Part shown: in pieces, positions 30,542 to 41,800 of the stretch | How the letters are laid out: every line of letters begins with the position of its first letter | Position numbering within the stretch: the first letter of the stretch is position 1 | Source: Asparagopsis taxiformis | Taxonomy: Eukaryota > Rhodophyta > Florideophyceae > Bonnemaisoniales > Bonnemaisoniaceae | Length of the DNA: 64,000 nucleotides | NCBI GenBank assembly: GCA_030407315.1 | Contig: JALQPE010000101.1 | Span: 186,001 to 250,000 of the forward strand | Direction: 5' to 3' | Program-made: the position numbers and the translations under genes | Notes under the pieces: model-generated | What the model saw: only the letters and a program-made list of their open reading frames with translations | Databases searched by the model: none | What the model was told of the DNA's origin: nothing

Positions 30542-30944
30542 TCACTTTAAACCTGCAAAGATTTTAGGAATGGCCTGTAATAACATAAGGCGACACGACG
30601 ACGAAACGAGCGGTGCGTCAGCAAACGCGAATGGTCGATCGCGTAATGAAGGGCACAAAGTGTCGCTACAAGTACTTACACAATGGTCGATACACTTCCA
30701 AAAGTCGAGATACTGTCCAGAACAATGCGCCTCACCGGTTGTGTCCTTCTCCACACGCTTGATGCATGCCTCATATGCGCCCCAATACTGATACAGTGTC
30801 GTCGTCGAGACGAGTGTCAGAAAGACGGCGCTTGAGTGACGATTCGGTCGGGTCGGGTCGATTTGACATGCTTACCTTTGCGCATTTCGGACGGCAGTCT
30901 TCTTCGATCTGCGGTTTGTTGTCAACGGGCTCGTCGTCATCCAT
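30542..30944 (-). CDS. UQCRH: UQCRH/QCR6 hinge subunit of complex III, three exons, 69 aa
   Basis: Exons are 30944-30876, 30787-30680 and 30574-30542. The introns of 88 nt (GTAAGC...TCAG) and 105 nt (GTAAGT...ACAG) both sit between codons. The 69-residue product is an acidic head (MDDDEPVDNKPQIEED) followed by a twin-Cys helical hairpin: C21 and C31 are nine apart, C45 and C55 are nine apart, and C17 and C59 complete 13-residue spacings. This is the CX9C/CX13C layout of the mitochondrial hinge protein that bridges cytochrome c1 and cytochrome c. Motifs are EDCRPKCAKYWGAYEAC and CSGQYLDFWKCIDHC. The protein should reach the intermembrane space by the Mia40 route, since it has no presequence. 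The gene is too fragmented to appear as a long open frame. Confidence 0.88.
30846..30860. repeat. (GGTCG)3 pentamer repeat in the first UQCRH intron
   Basis: Three perfect GGTCG units inside the intron 30788-30875. Confidence 0.85.
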
Positions 30945-31944
30945 GGTGATTTGCTGCAATGCGGACGATCGTCTTCGGTGACGGGCAGGGGGGGTTCGAA
31001 TTGGCTCGGATGCGTCTGGAGCGAATACATATGATCGGAAATAATTTATTTTCGAAAATGAAATATTTTGATGAAATTCATGCGAAGAGTCGGGGAGTAC
31101 CCTTGGTACCAAACTACTGAGACATGTGCCGTTCACGTGCGATTTAGTTTCCTACGAGCAAGTCATTGCCGCCACTAGCTAGATATTGGTTGTTTCTGCG
31201 CGGATGCATACCGGCGCTGGTGGAAAGACTGTCTGCTCTGCTCTGTTTAGCTTACAGGATGAGCGACACTAGATATGCCGTCGTTCCACTCGGTGTCCTG
31301 TGTCTGGGTTGGATCGCCGAGCTCAACTTCCACTTGGATGGACAAGAGACACAGGGATAGGGGGGACGAGTGAAGAGAACAAACTGCATACAACGCCCAG
31401 TTGGTATCTCAGGCTATGTTTCTATTTTGCGAAAACAAGCTTTGCTCTGTTTGCAAAAGAAGAGAGGACTTGTCTCACCTCTGTGATAAGTTTTGACAAA
31501 GTGGAAGTGGCGCAGCTTGCAATACTCTCGCTGTGTGCAAGTTGGTTGAGAATGAGCCAAATTAGTTAGCCAGCAGATGACAGTAACTGAATTGTAAGCA
31601 CAGCTGTGGAAGACGGGATGCACGAGACGATGGGATCATGGAAGGTTCTCTGTGCGAGATGCGAAAATAACGGACGTGGAAGAATGCCGCAACAAGACAC
31701 AAACAAGAGCGTCACGAATCGTGACTCACTCATGCATCTGTACCATACGTAACGGTAACATCTCAATGCCGCAGTACAGTCGCCATGCGCCTACGTGTCA
31801 CCTCCGATCTCATGCCGCGCTGCGACTCTACGACGCATCCCGCACCAATACAACAGGCCAGTCGCACATGCGTCTCAACATATCTCAGATGCCAACCCGC
31901 CAGCGCACACCGCCCTCTAGCGCATCCCTCCCAATTCGTCCACC
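30945..31944. other. Intergenic, no supported gene
   Basis: About 1 kb between UQCRH (minus) and the orphan membrane protein (plus). The composition is A+T-richer in the first 700 bases. Open frames are under 140 codons and motif-free. Confidence 0.45.
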
Positions 31945-33840
31945 ATGCCTCTCCCCGCCGTCGTCAAGCAACTCGTACAATCCATGGACGAGTCCACAAT
32001 CGTCTCGCTCGCCGACAATGCCTACTACGTCTTCTCCGTGTACGCACTAACCGTGACGCCACTAGCGCTCTACGTCTACCACGACGTGCTCGACACTCGT
32101 TGGCGTCCCGTATGGCGTCTGGTAAAATTCCTCATCGCCTACTTCATCCTCTACCTCCTGTCCGGCATGGGCCTCGTCGCCTACATCGTGGTGCAGGCCA
32201 TCGCGGGCGATCACAAAGAAGTGGGTGCATCCGCCCTCGCGTTAATTCTGGGCTCCTACGGCGCCTGGAAGCTGACCCGTTTAGCGCGCATCATCGTGGC
32301 CCATCGCGACCTCGTGTACGTTCTGCAGCGCATCGACCGTTCGTTATGCCGCATCACCGGGCTCAAACCGGTCGGATTGCAGTATCATCTATTCCGCAAG
32401 CCGACCAACGCGCCGACCGGCAACGAAATCGCCAAGGCGACTTGGAAATTCGAGACCAGACACGACTTTATATCCTCGTCGCTTTTCGACGACGACTACC
32501 CCGGCGAAGCCGCCGCCCGCATCAAATGGCTCCCCTTTTTCAGCCGCGCCATCAATGTCAAGCAGGAGGACGCCGACGAATGCGCCTCCCGCGTCGCCCT
32601 CTGGATGCGCCTTGTGCTCCGTAGGCCCCGCAGCGAGCCGTGGAAATTGCTCACCTCCACCAGTCCTCTCGTGCAAGGCCATTTGTACAAGGCCAGTCTC
32701 GGCGAGGCGCTCAGAGATCTCATTACGTACGGAAGCCCCGGTAGACCCCCGCTCCATGCCGATCGTAATCCCGCAGAGGTGCTCCTCAATGGCGGCAATT
32801 TGACCACCGTCGGCGTGGGCTTCTTTTGGACCGCCAGCCAGATGGGGCAGGAGGAAATGAGCGAAGTTTTGTCGGAAATGCCCCCGAGATGGATGCGTGG
32901 CGTGGCGCAGAATGGTAAACAACTCATGTATGAGATTGTTATTTCGCTCGTGTTGTGCGAAATGCCCGATCCGGAAGATGACGGCTTGCAGTGGATTCTG
33001 TCATTGCCCGTTTTGAACTGGCGCAGGGATGTGTCCAATCTGCGCGTCTGGCGCGAGATGTCGCAGATTTGTGCCGATGCTGTCACATCCGTCATGCCCA
33101 AATATTCGGAGACCGGCGAAACACCCGAACCGTCCCAGGTGTACGATATCGTCAAGGAGGGTATCATGGGGCTGCACGAGGCCATGTCGGAAGAGCATGG
33201 CTTTCAGGGTGACATTGTGGGGCTCAGTCTCATCGAATTGATTCGCTCCTCATACAGGGCTGGCTATCTTGCCGAGAAGATTCTCGGCCAACCGCTTGAA
33301 TTGGAAGTCATGAGAAACGACTGGAACGGGATGGATCCCAGGATATACAAGGGTGAAATCGTCATCGGCTTGTGTTCCATACTTTCGCACTTGGGGCAGG
33401 ACAAAGTGCCGAGCGTGCAGGAGGAGCTTGCAGTGCTCAAGAAGAGATGGGAGATTCCTCAGGAAGTGACAAACATCCTGCTTGCCGTCAAGGAGCGCAT
33501 TAAGAAGGAGAAGGACGACTCATTCAGCTTGGATGTTGTGGCAATGAGTCGCGCATGGTTCCTTGGTGATCGACAGACACAATGCGAAGATCCACCAAGT
33601 GCGTTTGCGACAGTTTCCACGACAGCGATGGAATTGGCTCCCTTTGTTTTCAAGATGCTCCGAGGCTATTTGGGCAAAGAAGTGAAGATTTGTCTGATGA
33701 CGCCCAGTGGAGATCCTGACCGATATAGAGAACAATGGCTGAAGTCCAAGGTTACGCAAGCACGCGATCTTAGTACCAGTATGGATGCGGAGGGATCGGT
33801 TGGTTCATTGTCGTCGCAGATTGCGCTCGGTCTGCCCTGA
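31945..33840 (+). CDS. Orphan membrane protein, 631 aa
   Basis: No family recognised. Three hydrophobic segments sit near the N-terminus: about residues 23-45 (AYYVFSVYALTVTPLALYVY), 57-80 (FLIAYFILYLLSGMGLVAYI) and 88-106 (GASALALILGSYGAWKL). The remaining 500 residues are soluble, mostly helical and evenly composed, with stretches such as YGSPGRPPLHADRNPAEVLL, RWMRGVAQNGKQLMYEIVIS, LQWILSLPVLNWRRD and IELIRSSYRAGYLAEKILG. The tail is Ser-rich. The frame is long, starts at the first ATG after a C-rich leader and lacks introns, so it is a real gene. The N-terminus is not a typical presequence, and an ER or organelle envelope location is only a guess. Confidence 0.8.
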   Translation: MPLPAVVKQLVQSMDESTIVSLADNAYYVFSVYALTVTPLALYVYHDVLDTRWRPVWRLVKFLIAYFILYLLSGMGLVAYIVVQAIAGDHKEVGASALALILGSYGAWKLTRLARIIVAHRDLVYVLQRIDRSLCRITGLKPVGLQYHLFRKPTNAPTGNEIAKATWKFETRHDFISSSLFDDDYPGEAAARIKWLPFFSRAINVKQEDADECASRVALWMRLVLRRPRSEPWKLLTSTSPLVQGHLYKASLGEALRDLITYGSPGRPPLHADRNPAEVLLNGGNLTTVGVGFFWTASQMGQEEMSEVLSEMPPRWMRGVAQNGKQLMYEIVISLVLCEMPDPEDDGLQWILSLPVLNWRRDVSNLRVWREMSQICADAVTSVMPKYSETGETPEPSQVYDIVKEGIMGLHEAMSEEHGFQGDIVGLSLIELIRSSYRAGYLAEKILGQPLELEVMRNDWNGMDPRIYKGEIVIGLCSILSHLGQDKVPSVQEELAVLKKRWEIPQEVTNILLAVKERIKKEKDDSFSLDVVAMSRAWFLGDRQTQCEDPPSAFATVSTTAMELAPFVFKMLRGYLGKEVKICLMTPSGDPDRYREQWLKSKVTQARDLSTSMDAEGSVGSLSSQIALGLP

Positions 33841-34321
33841 CTTTTGCATTTGAGCATGTACCCTATGTACTTTTACTTTTCACATTAGTACGCTCCGTTC
33901 ATTTCGAGGCGGTGCGATTTATCGAGCTATTTCACAGTTTCTCTTGCTCTTTACAGACTGTTGTTTTCCAATCACAGATCTATTGCCCTCCACTGGCATC
34001 ATGGGCTGTCTTTTGTTCAAGACAGATTGTCCGTATCACCTTGAGATGCCCTTGCTTGAGCCGAGCAGAGAATAAAAGTTAGATGGTCTCAAGGTATTTG
34101 TTGACGACATTGTCTGATGTTGTTTGCTTCCGCGGGCGGGTGTGTTGAGAACGGCACAGGTCGAGCAGGACGTTGATCCACGTGCAGAATTGTCCTCGGA
34201 GGACCGATGATCAGCAACAACGTAAAGTAACCGAGTCCAACAAACGAACTGAAAGAATCAAAATTTTTCCGTCCAGATTTAAATCATATGCCAACGCATC
34301 AAACCTCATATCTGGATCATC
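33841..34321. other. Intergenic gap before RAD1
   Basis: 480 bp containing the 3' end of the orphan gene and the RAD1 leader. Nothing further is seen. Confidence 0.5.
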
Positions 34322-35341
34322 ATGTCCTTAGATTCGCGGCAATCCCCCGCAGCAGAAGTCGACGTTCTCTACGGGCGTCTCGAAAGCGTCAAGCCACTAA
34401 TCAATGCTCTGTCCTGCATCTACAGTCCCTCGCACAAAGCGCAAGATGTGATTCTCTCGCTGCATTCGCAGGGCGGTCTGCGCTTCGCCGTAGAAGAAGC
34501 GGGCAGTTTAAACGCGAGCGTAATCCTACCGAGCCGAACCTTTTCCGACTTTCTCGCGCACGATCAATCGACGCGTCTCCGACTCAACCTCTCGCTACTA
34601 CTGGACTGTCTCAACGTATTCGGGGGCGCGACCAACGAGCGTCTCGGTGCGTCGGTGAAGCTTTCATACGCGGGCGACGGCTATCCGCTCGTCGTGCGGC
34701 TGCAGGAGCAGGACGCGGACACGATCTGCGAGCTGACGACGATGACCTGCGACGGCGTGGAGGAGACCGACTTTCAGTTTCACGCGCATGCGATTGACAA
34801 CATCGCCATTGTGAGTAGCGAGACGCTGCGCGACGCAATTGCAGAGCTGGACTATGGCGGCGCGACGACAGCCGATTTGCGTCTGGCGCCTATGAAGCCG
34901 CGCTTCCGGCTGCAATCGCCCGCGCGCGCCCTGGGGCTGGAGATGGATGGTGGCGGGTCCGCACGCGATGGCGAGCTGGATGGAGAGGGTGAGGCGTTGT
35001 TTAGTGTGGAATTGCCCGATCCCGGGGATAGAACTGTGGATGCGTTTCAGTCGTTTCAGAGCTTGAGGACGCAGTGCTCGGTGTATCGATTGGCGCATTT
35101 GCAACGCTGTGTCAAGGCGCTTGCGATGTCGGAGAGTTGTAAGGTGCAGATGAATGGGCAGGGGATGCTGTCGCTTATGTGTCGGATGAAGGATGGAGAT
35201 GCTGGTGTGGATGGTGCGAGGGAGCGAAGGGGGAGTGGGGGCGGCATGGGTATGGATAGATGCTTTGTTGAGTTCCTGATCGTTGCTTTGGAGATTGAGG
35301 AAGATGATGAGGACAGGGATGAGGATGAGGATGAAGATTGA
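34322..35341 (+). CDS. RAD1: RAD1, checkpoint clamp (9-1-1) subunit, 339 aa
   Basis: RAD1 joins RAD9 and HUS1 in the ring-shaped clamp that signals DNA damage through ATR. The two PCNA-like halves are visible. The first contains DVLYGRLESVKPLINALSCI, GGLRFAVEEAGSLNASVILP, LRLNLSLLLDCLNVFGG and PLVVRLQEQDADTICELTTM. The second contains VSSETLRDAIAELDYGGATT, FRLQSPARALGLEMD, CSVYRLAHLQRCVKALAMSE and KVQMNGQGMLSLMC, ending FVEFLIVAL. Between and after these are Gly/Asp-rich inserts (DGGGSARDGELDGEGEAL; RGSGGGMG) and a very acidic tail (EDDEDRDEDEDED). The acidic tail lengthens the protein beyond the usual 280 or so residues. No intron; start at the first ATG. Confidence 0.92.
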   Translation: MSLDSRQSPAAEVDVLYGRLESVKPLINALSCIYSPSHKAQDVILSLHSQGGLRFAVEEAGSLNASVILPSRTFSDFLAHDQSTRLRLNLSLLLDCLNVFGGATNERLGASVKLSYAGDGYPLVVRLQEQDADTICELTTMTCDGVEETDFQFHAHAIDNIAIVSSETLRDAIAELDYGGATTADLRLAPMKPRFRLQSPARALGLEMDGGGSARDGELDGEGEALFSVELPDPGDRTVDAFQSFQSLRTQCSVYRLAHLQRCVKALAMSESCKVQMNGQGMLSLMCRMKDGDAGVDGARERRGSGGGMGMDRCFVEFLIVALEIEEDDEDRDEDEDED

Positions 35342-35781
35342 AAGTTGGGGCTTGGAAGGGGGTGGTGTTTCATTCATGAAAGGATGGTTGGACTATCTGA
35401 GAAGGATTGTGTCCGGTGGCATTGTTGCTGCGAATCATGCAATATGTTTAAATAGGAATTTGTGTTCACCAGAGTCGGCTTTTATACTTTCAGCAGCTAT
35501 TGTTCGTCATCTCACCAGATGTATGGCATCTACGCCTGGACCAGATTTGCAATGGGATAGCAGCAATAAGGACCCTGATTATATGCATAGATCGGCTGTA
35601 AGAAACGACAATATTGGTGTGGGCGTTCGAGGTGTAAACGATATCGGAAGCTAGGAAGTTAATACTGATCAAGAAAGTTACGTTGCACATCCGAATTGGC
35701 AACATTAAAACAAAATGACTGCATCACGCAATAAGCCACAGACGCACACATTACTAGCCCAACGGCATCAATGTTCAAAAG
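35342..35781. other. Convergent gap between RAD1 and the Tim17-family gene
   Basis: 440 bp of A+T-richer sequence where the two 3' ends meet. No coding signal. Confidence 0.5.
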
Positions 35782-36505
35782 TCATATGTAGTTCAACGCA
35801 TCAAACATGACAGCAATCATAGCAGAGCCACCAGCATTTGTAAGAATAGCCGATTGACTATATCTCCAATGACCACGAACACTAATAAGCGTCAAAACAC
35901 CACCAGTAAAAGCGCCGGCAAGGGCCGAGTTTAAAATATCATTACGCTTGCGCATACGTATCAAACCGCAGCGTGAAAAGGCGTACAAAGAAGTCCATGC
36001 GCCGAAAGCAGCTGCATTTCGCAGGGCGCCCTGACCGGCATAAGTCGCTGCGGCGCCGCCACGATAGCCGCTCTGCACGGCGGTGGAGAGGCCTGGTACA
36101 GAAATGAAGCGCAAGTCAGCACAGGAAAGAAGCAGCGGGGAGCGGAAACGACGGTTGGTACGTACCCATCGCGAGGCCGAACACGGAGCCGACAACGGCG
36201 CCGCGCACGCCGTTTGAGATGCCGACGGCGAGGCAATTGGGGGGCGGGTTTCGGTAGCGCGTCATCGCGGTATCGGCGAGTTGGAACGGCTGGTCGGCGT
36301 GAGGCGTCTTGTGTAGCGCGACGACGAGTCCGTTCTCGGCGTCGGGCTGCGCATCTGGCGGGAAGGCGTCGCGGAGTAAGGCGGACTGGAGACGCAGTTG
36401 GGATGGGTGTGGGTTGTTATCGAGGGCTGTGTCGCGTGCGGTGTCGATGAAGGATATGCGATCGATGAAGGTGTCTGCTTTCTGACAGGCGAAGCATCGC
36501 TGCAT
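35782..36505 (-). CDS. Tim17/Tim22/Tim23-family membrane protein, two exons, 216 aa
   Basis: Exons are 36505-36166 and 36092-35782. The 73-nt intron has GTACGT donor and CCAG acceptor and splits a Gly codon. The C-terminal 120 residues show the four short Gly/Ala-rich helices of the PRAT family: GISNGVRGAVVGSVFGLAMG, GQGALRNAAAFGAWTSLYAF, ILNSALAGAFTGGVLTLISV and ILTNAGGSAMIAVMFDAL. The N-terminal 95 residues are soluble with two Cys (CFACQKAD). Family members are import-channel subunits of mitochondria or plastid-envelope proteins such as OEP16 and HP20-like; which one this is cannot be decided. The start ATG is the first in a frame open over the exon. Confidence 0.8.
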
Positions 36506-37291
36506 GGCGGCTTGGGCGCGTGGTTTTGATGGATGGGTTGCGGTTGGGATCGATCTGGGGATTTATCGCGGGTGGGAGTTGCTTGCGGACGGGGATGATG
36601 GTGAGGGTTAGATATCTGGTTTCAATTTTAATTTAGATGGTTTTTGGGAGTTTGGGCAGATTTTGGGATCTGTCGAAGACGATGGGCCCTGTTACGGTGT
36701 CACAAGGTTACGACGTACAGAATATAAATGTAAATAGGCACGTAAGTAGTGTATTTCGGCGCGCGTATAACTTTGGTGAATTGCAGCTGTCGCTCAAATG
36801 CAATATGCGCGTTGCACAGCGGGACATAAAGGAAGGAATAGTGGGAGCAACACTTACTTGAGATCTATCGTGTCGATCACAGTTACGCAAGGGTACCTTG
36901 TAGATTGCCAATCTTCCCCAATTCTTCCTAATGACCAGTACCTCAGCTGATCACTCGACAGTAATCCACTCGGTCACTGCTTACTGCACCGCAGAGATCG
37001 CCAGGGGCAGCCTAGCACGATACCGACGCAAACTCCACGCATCATCGCTCCCAAAATACGCACTCCAGACGGACAAACCCAGAAATAAACTTTACCAAAA
37101 CAGTTTCGACGCAGCAAAACGACGCAACGCGCCACTCAACTCATCGTCAGCACTGGCAGCGACACATCGCTGAAACTTTTACACGGCAGCGAACTATCTG
37201 CACCATGCTAACGTAGCACGCATTATATATTTAAAAAAACCATCGAAAGCTGGAAACACACCAAACCGCATCCATCTAAACGCGCCGTACA
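36506..37291. other. Divergent intergenic region
   Basis: This lies between the Tim17-family gene and the transporter at 37.3 kb. It includes a TATA-like element at 37224. No gene is seen; a 73-codon plus-strand frame has no motif. Confidence 0.45.
37224..37235 (+). promoter_or_regulatory. Likely TATA element of the 37.3-kb transporter gene
   Basis: TATATATTTAAA lies about 60 bp before the ATG at 37292. This favours a transcript starting near 37250 and speaks against a far-upstream first exon. Confidence 0.4.
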
Positions 37292-38602
37292 ATGTCAGCA
37301 CGCACCTGACAGCGCCACTACAAAAGGCGCGCCATCAGCGCATCCCAACGCGTCTCGGTAAACGCGCGTCGAGTCGGCGCGACCCCAATCAACATATCTC
37401 GTCGCGCGCCCAAATCGCCGGGGACGCCCGTGCCGCGTAGTCCGACGACGCGCGCCGCGTCCCCGCCGAGCGATGCGCTCGTGCTGGGCGTGGTGCTCGC
37501 GTACGGGCTCAGTTCACTGGGCGGTGTGTTCGTGAACAAGGCATGTCTTTCCGCGTTTAGTTTCGGCTACACCCTTACGCTCATGCTATGTCAATTGACC
37601 GTGACCGTGACCGCGTTGACCATTCTGCGCGCGACGCGCCTCATCACCATTCCGCATCGTACTGCGCGCGAGTTGCGCGTGCTGCTGTTCCCCGCTGCCT
37701 TCTTCGTGGCCAACGTGACCGTAGGGCTCGTCGCCCTCAAGCTCGTCAATATCCCTATGTTTTCCGCCTTCAGACGCCTCAGCGTGCTCAGCGTCATGCT
37801 TCTCGAGTGGTTTGTGCTCGGCAAGACCGCCGCTCACCGCATTTTGTGGACCGTGTTTGTGATGGTCATAGGCTCCTTTCTGGCTGGACTCGGTGATCTT
37901 GCCTTCGATCCCCTGGGTTATGTGCTCGTTTTCCTCAACAATTTTATCACCGCCGCCAATCTCGTCTCGATTAAGAAGGCAACCGCTTTGCTCTCGGTGG
38001 ATGCCCTCTCCCTCTTTTATTACGTTTCCTTCATTTCATTGCCTGTCGTGTTTCTGCTCGCATGGCTGTCCGGCGATTTGCGAATGGCCATCACAGAGGT
38101 GTTGACCAGGCCTGATTTGCAGACTCCCGCTTTTGCTTTCGTGCTATCTCTGTCTGCTGCTTCCGCCTTTCTCATCAATTTCTTCACAAATATGTGTACA
38201 CAACTAACTTCCCCACTCACTACCGCGATAACCGGCCAGATGAAGAACGTGCTGCAAACCATTCTCGGCATATTTGCATTTCAATACGTGGTCACTCCGC
38301 TCAATCTCGCTGGACTCGCAACCGCCCTTGCCGGCTCTTTGATGTTTGCCCGCTTCAAGTATCAGGATGCCCAGGCCGCGAAGAACTCCAAGATCATCAG
38401 AACGCCTCGCAAGACCATGGAGCGTTCAAACAGCGATGTTGCCTTACCAATGCCGCCTTCTCCTGGCCAAGATAAGCCATTTTTGGGTAAACCGGCTGTA
38501 AAAGCCGATAATGTCGATGAGGAGAATGTTGCGCTTTTGAAACAGATGAGCAAGCTCACTAGACATGTTACTACGCCTATGGAACAACAACATCAGGCGT
38601 AG
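37292..38602 (+). CDS. SLC35D/nucleotide-sugar transporter-like protein; start unresolved (in-frame TGA)
   Basis: A ten-helix-type transporter of the triose-phosphate/nucleotide-sugar family, probably in the Golgi. The membrane domain runs from DALVLGVVLAYGLSSLGGVF to SLMFARFKY. It contains VNKACLSAFSFGYTLTLMLC, VNIPMFSAFRRLSVLSVMLL, FLNNFITAANLVSIKKATAL, TNMCTQLTSPLTTAITGQMK and NVLQTILGIFAFQYV, the order seen in SLC35D/GDP-mannose-type carriers. A Ser/Lys-rich cytosolic tail follows. The start is a problem. The only upstream in-frame ATG, at 37292, is followed five codons later by TGA (37307-37309). From 37310 the frame is open but has no ATG before the second helix. A basic N-terminal segment (KRRAISASQRVSVNARR) precedes helix 1. 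Readthrough, a non-AUG start, a base error or an unseen upstream exon could explain it. Confidence 0.85.
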
Positions 38603-38879
38603 CGACTCATGCTCTATCTACTATTCTATCAAACAGTGCAAATGTGTTTTCAATGCGACTGAGCAGTATCCCAACATGTAAAGTTTACAATCCTTTCCCC
38701 GCAATCCGTACCCATCACAAATTATACTACACATACATGGTCAATCGTTGACTGGCTGCTTGTCAGCCAAGTCTGCGTGCCGTCCTTTGACGACGTGCCA
38801 TCAGTAATCGATTACCAGTTCGCGCTCAACAATAGCCGACTTCTACTAAACCTCGACGCATTCACGACAATCGTATGCA

Positions 38880-41800
38880 TTAATCCCTACCGGTATTTGC
38901 CTTGGCAAGTAGTTTCAACGCAAATAGTGAAACGCCGCCAACTATTGCCGATGCTCCCATCATAATATTGTTCCTAGGTGGATCGCTTCTGCGACTCGAA
39001 TAGGTTCGACGGCTGGATGATGCTGAAGATGCAGCTGCGCTAGAACGCTTGTACCCTCTTGGTGCAGGTCGTTCATGCGAAGTGTCCGATGATCTTCGCA
39101 GTTCCTCAAGCTCCAGTTGATGCATCACCGACATAGATCGCTTCTCCGAGGCAAACTTTTCAACAAGTGAGTCTTTCTCGGCGATGGCACGTGTCTTGGC
39201 TGTTGTTGCATCTTCAATCTGTACACGCAATCGTGATAATTCCATTTCCGCATCATTGTATTTCCCTTCAAAACTTCGCAGTCGGTCCATCTGGCTTTGC
39301 AGTTCCAGAATCCTCTGACGGTCTTCGCTCGTTCGGCTTTCATGCCGGATAAGTTTGTCTTCGGCATCTCGCAATGAACTCTTCGCATTATCGACAGAAC
39401 TGGACAATTCTCTATTCAAAGCCTCCAAAGTTGCGATACGATCACTTTGGAATTGTCCCTCTTGTCGTGCCAATTCCAGACGGCGTTCCGCTGCTTCCTT
39501 GTCCACGACAATTTTCGTCTGTTCACTCTGCAAAACACCAATCTGACTGTTGAGTGAAGCCACATTGTCATTGGTAGATGCGAGTTCATCCGTCATCTGA
39601 GCGATTCGAGATTCCAGTTCAGATATATCGTCCAGTTTAGCCTGGACTTCGTTTTCGGCTTCAAGTACGCGCGCTTCTGCTTCCTCTCCAAATTGTTCGA
39701 TCTGTGCGTATATGTTTCTTCCCTGTTCCTTCAAGCCCTCTGCTTCTTGTTCAGCTTGATCAGCTCGTAACGTTTGCTCATTAATAGACCATTCCATTTC
39801 AGAGAGTTCGTTAGCAATTTTCGTAACCTCTTCTTCTAGTTCATGGGCACGTGCTTCGGTATCCTCAAGATTCTGTCGCGTTTCGGCGAGTTCCTCGGCC
39901 ATCACCTCATTCTTCATATCGGCTTCCTCTGCTTGTTTGGCAAGATTCGAATTGAGGTTTGCAAGCTCATCACGTTCTGCAGAAATATCTTCACGCTCAG
40001 CTGCAAGCTCCTCGTACTTCGCCTGGTCTTCAGCTGCCAGTTGTTCCAGACGCTCCTCGAGTTGGGTTATCGTCTCCTGAAGAGTTCTCCCTTCTGCTTC
40101 CTGGTTCTGCATATCCTCCCGCATGGTCTCAATTTCTGCTTCGTTGCGTTCCAATTCCGCAGAGCGAGACGCAACATCTGCTTGGAGAGCGGCTATTTCA
40201 TCTTCGCGAAGTTTCATATCAGCCATTACTTCCTCTTCCAAAGTTTCTAGGTTCTTAGCTGCTGTGACACTTTTCTCCGTGAGTTCGGTATGAGCAGCAG
40301 TAATCTCATCGCGGGCAGTCTCTGTAGCCTGCAGAGAGGCTCTCAAATTGGCACCAGTCTGCTCTGCTACTTCAACTTGTTTCTGTAAATTCTCAATATT
40401 CTCCAGGAGTGCGTCGCGTTCAGCCACGACTCCGGCAATTTCTTCCTTATGAGACTGCACATTAGCGTGCAAATCTGCAACTTGGCTCTTGTGCCCTTCA
40501 AGCTCCTTCGTGGCTTTGGAGAGCTCTTCTTCTGTTGCTTGTACTTTTGCGGAAAGTTCTTCTTTCGTCTTTTGCAGAGAATCAATTTCAGTCTTCTTCT
40601 CTTCCACCTCTGATGTTACAACAGATTTCAGTTCCGATTCGGTAGTGAGCTGAGACTGCAATTTAGATAGGTCACTCTCCAAAGACTCTACTCGTGTCTC
40701 TGCCGCTTTCCGCTGTTCACGTTCCTCGGTCAATATATTCTGGATACCAGTCAAGGCATTCCTCGCATCATCTCCACCTCTTGCTACAACCTCTCGTTGA
40801 GTTTCAAGCTCTTCAAGTTGTTTGGACAGCGTTGAAATTGATGCACTAGATTCATTGGCCGCAGCGGTAGCGGTTTCAAGTTCTTGTTTGAGCTTATCCA
40901 AGGACTCACCTTTTTCTGCAGTCTCCTTCTCAAGTTCAGATATCCTCTGCAGATGATCGGTAATTTCTGCATCACGACGCTTTCCAACACTTTCAACTCT
41001 TCGCAGCGCACCCTCTGTATCGCGAATCTCGGCTTCAATTTCCACTACACGGCCTACAGATTGCTCAAGGGAACGAGATAATTTTTCCACTTCACCAGTT
41101 GATTTTGCGAGGTCAGCAGTGAGACGTGATTTCTCTTGTTCCGATTCCTTCTTCTCAGACTCCAATACTGACACTTGGCCTCGTAGTTCTTCCTGTAACC
41201 GACTACTGGACTCCTGCTCGGATACCAGTCGCTCAATTTCGGCCTGCGCAAGCTCCTTCTCCTTGGTGAGACTAGAAGTAGTCTGTACAAGCTCAGCTTC
41301 ACGCTCCTTGAAGGATGAATTCTCCGTTTCGGCTACTGACAACTTGGCTTCCATCTCCTCAATTTGAGTCTTGAAAGAAGAAATGCTGGTCTTTTTCTCA
41401 TCCAGAATTGCAGTCAATTCGGAAAGACGAGCAACGCCTTCATCACGTTCCTGCTTCGCTTGTTCTAGGTCTGCTGTAAGAGATGAGACTTGATTGGAAG
41501 ACTCTAAACTTCGTGATTGAACACGGGATGACTCGTTAGCAGAATCAACAAGGCGAGCTTCCAAGTCTCTGATAGTGCTATCACGAGTCTCGACAGAAGA
41601 TTGTAGCTCTTCAATTTTCTTCACTTCTTTCTCAAGTATTGCCTTCTCGGTCTTCTCCTCCTGAAGCCCAGATTGCAGTTGTTCGATGTTGCGTTCATTG
41701 GCGACAATGGCATCTGACAGAGAACGTACTTCTTGTTCCGCTTTCTTCAAGTCTGCATTAGCCCTGGAGAGATCTTGTTCAGCGCCCTTGATGTCTTCTT

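Noticed and set aside
30990..31020. GGTTCGAATT resembling a tRNA T-arm
   Set aside because: No matching acceptor stem, anticodon arm or D-arm lies upstream at the required spacing.
34288..34797. 169-codon plus-strand frame overlapping RAD1
   Set aside because: It is an out-of-frame Arg/Ser/Ala reading of the RAD1 coding sequence.
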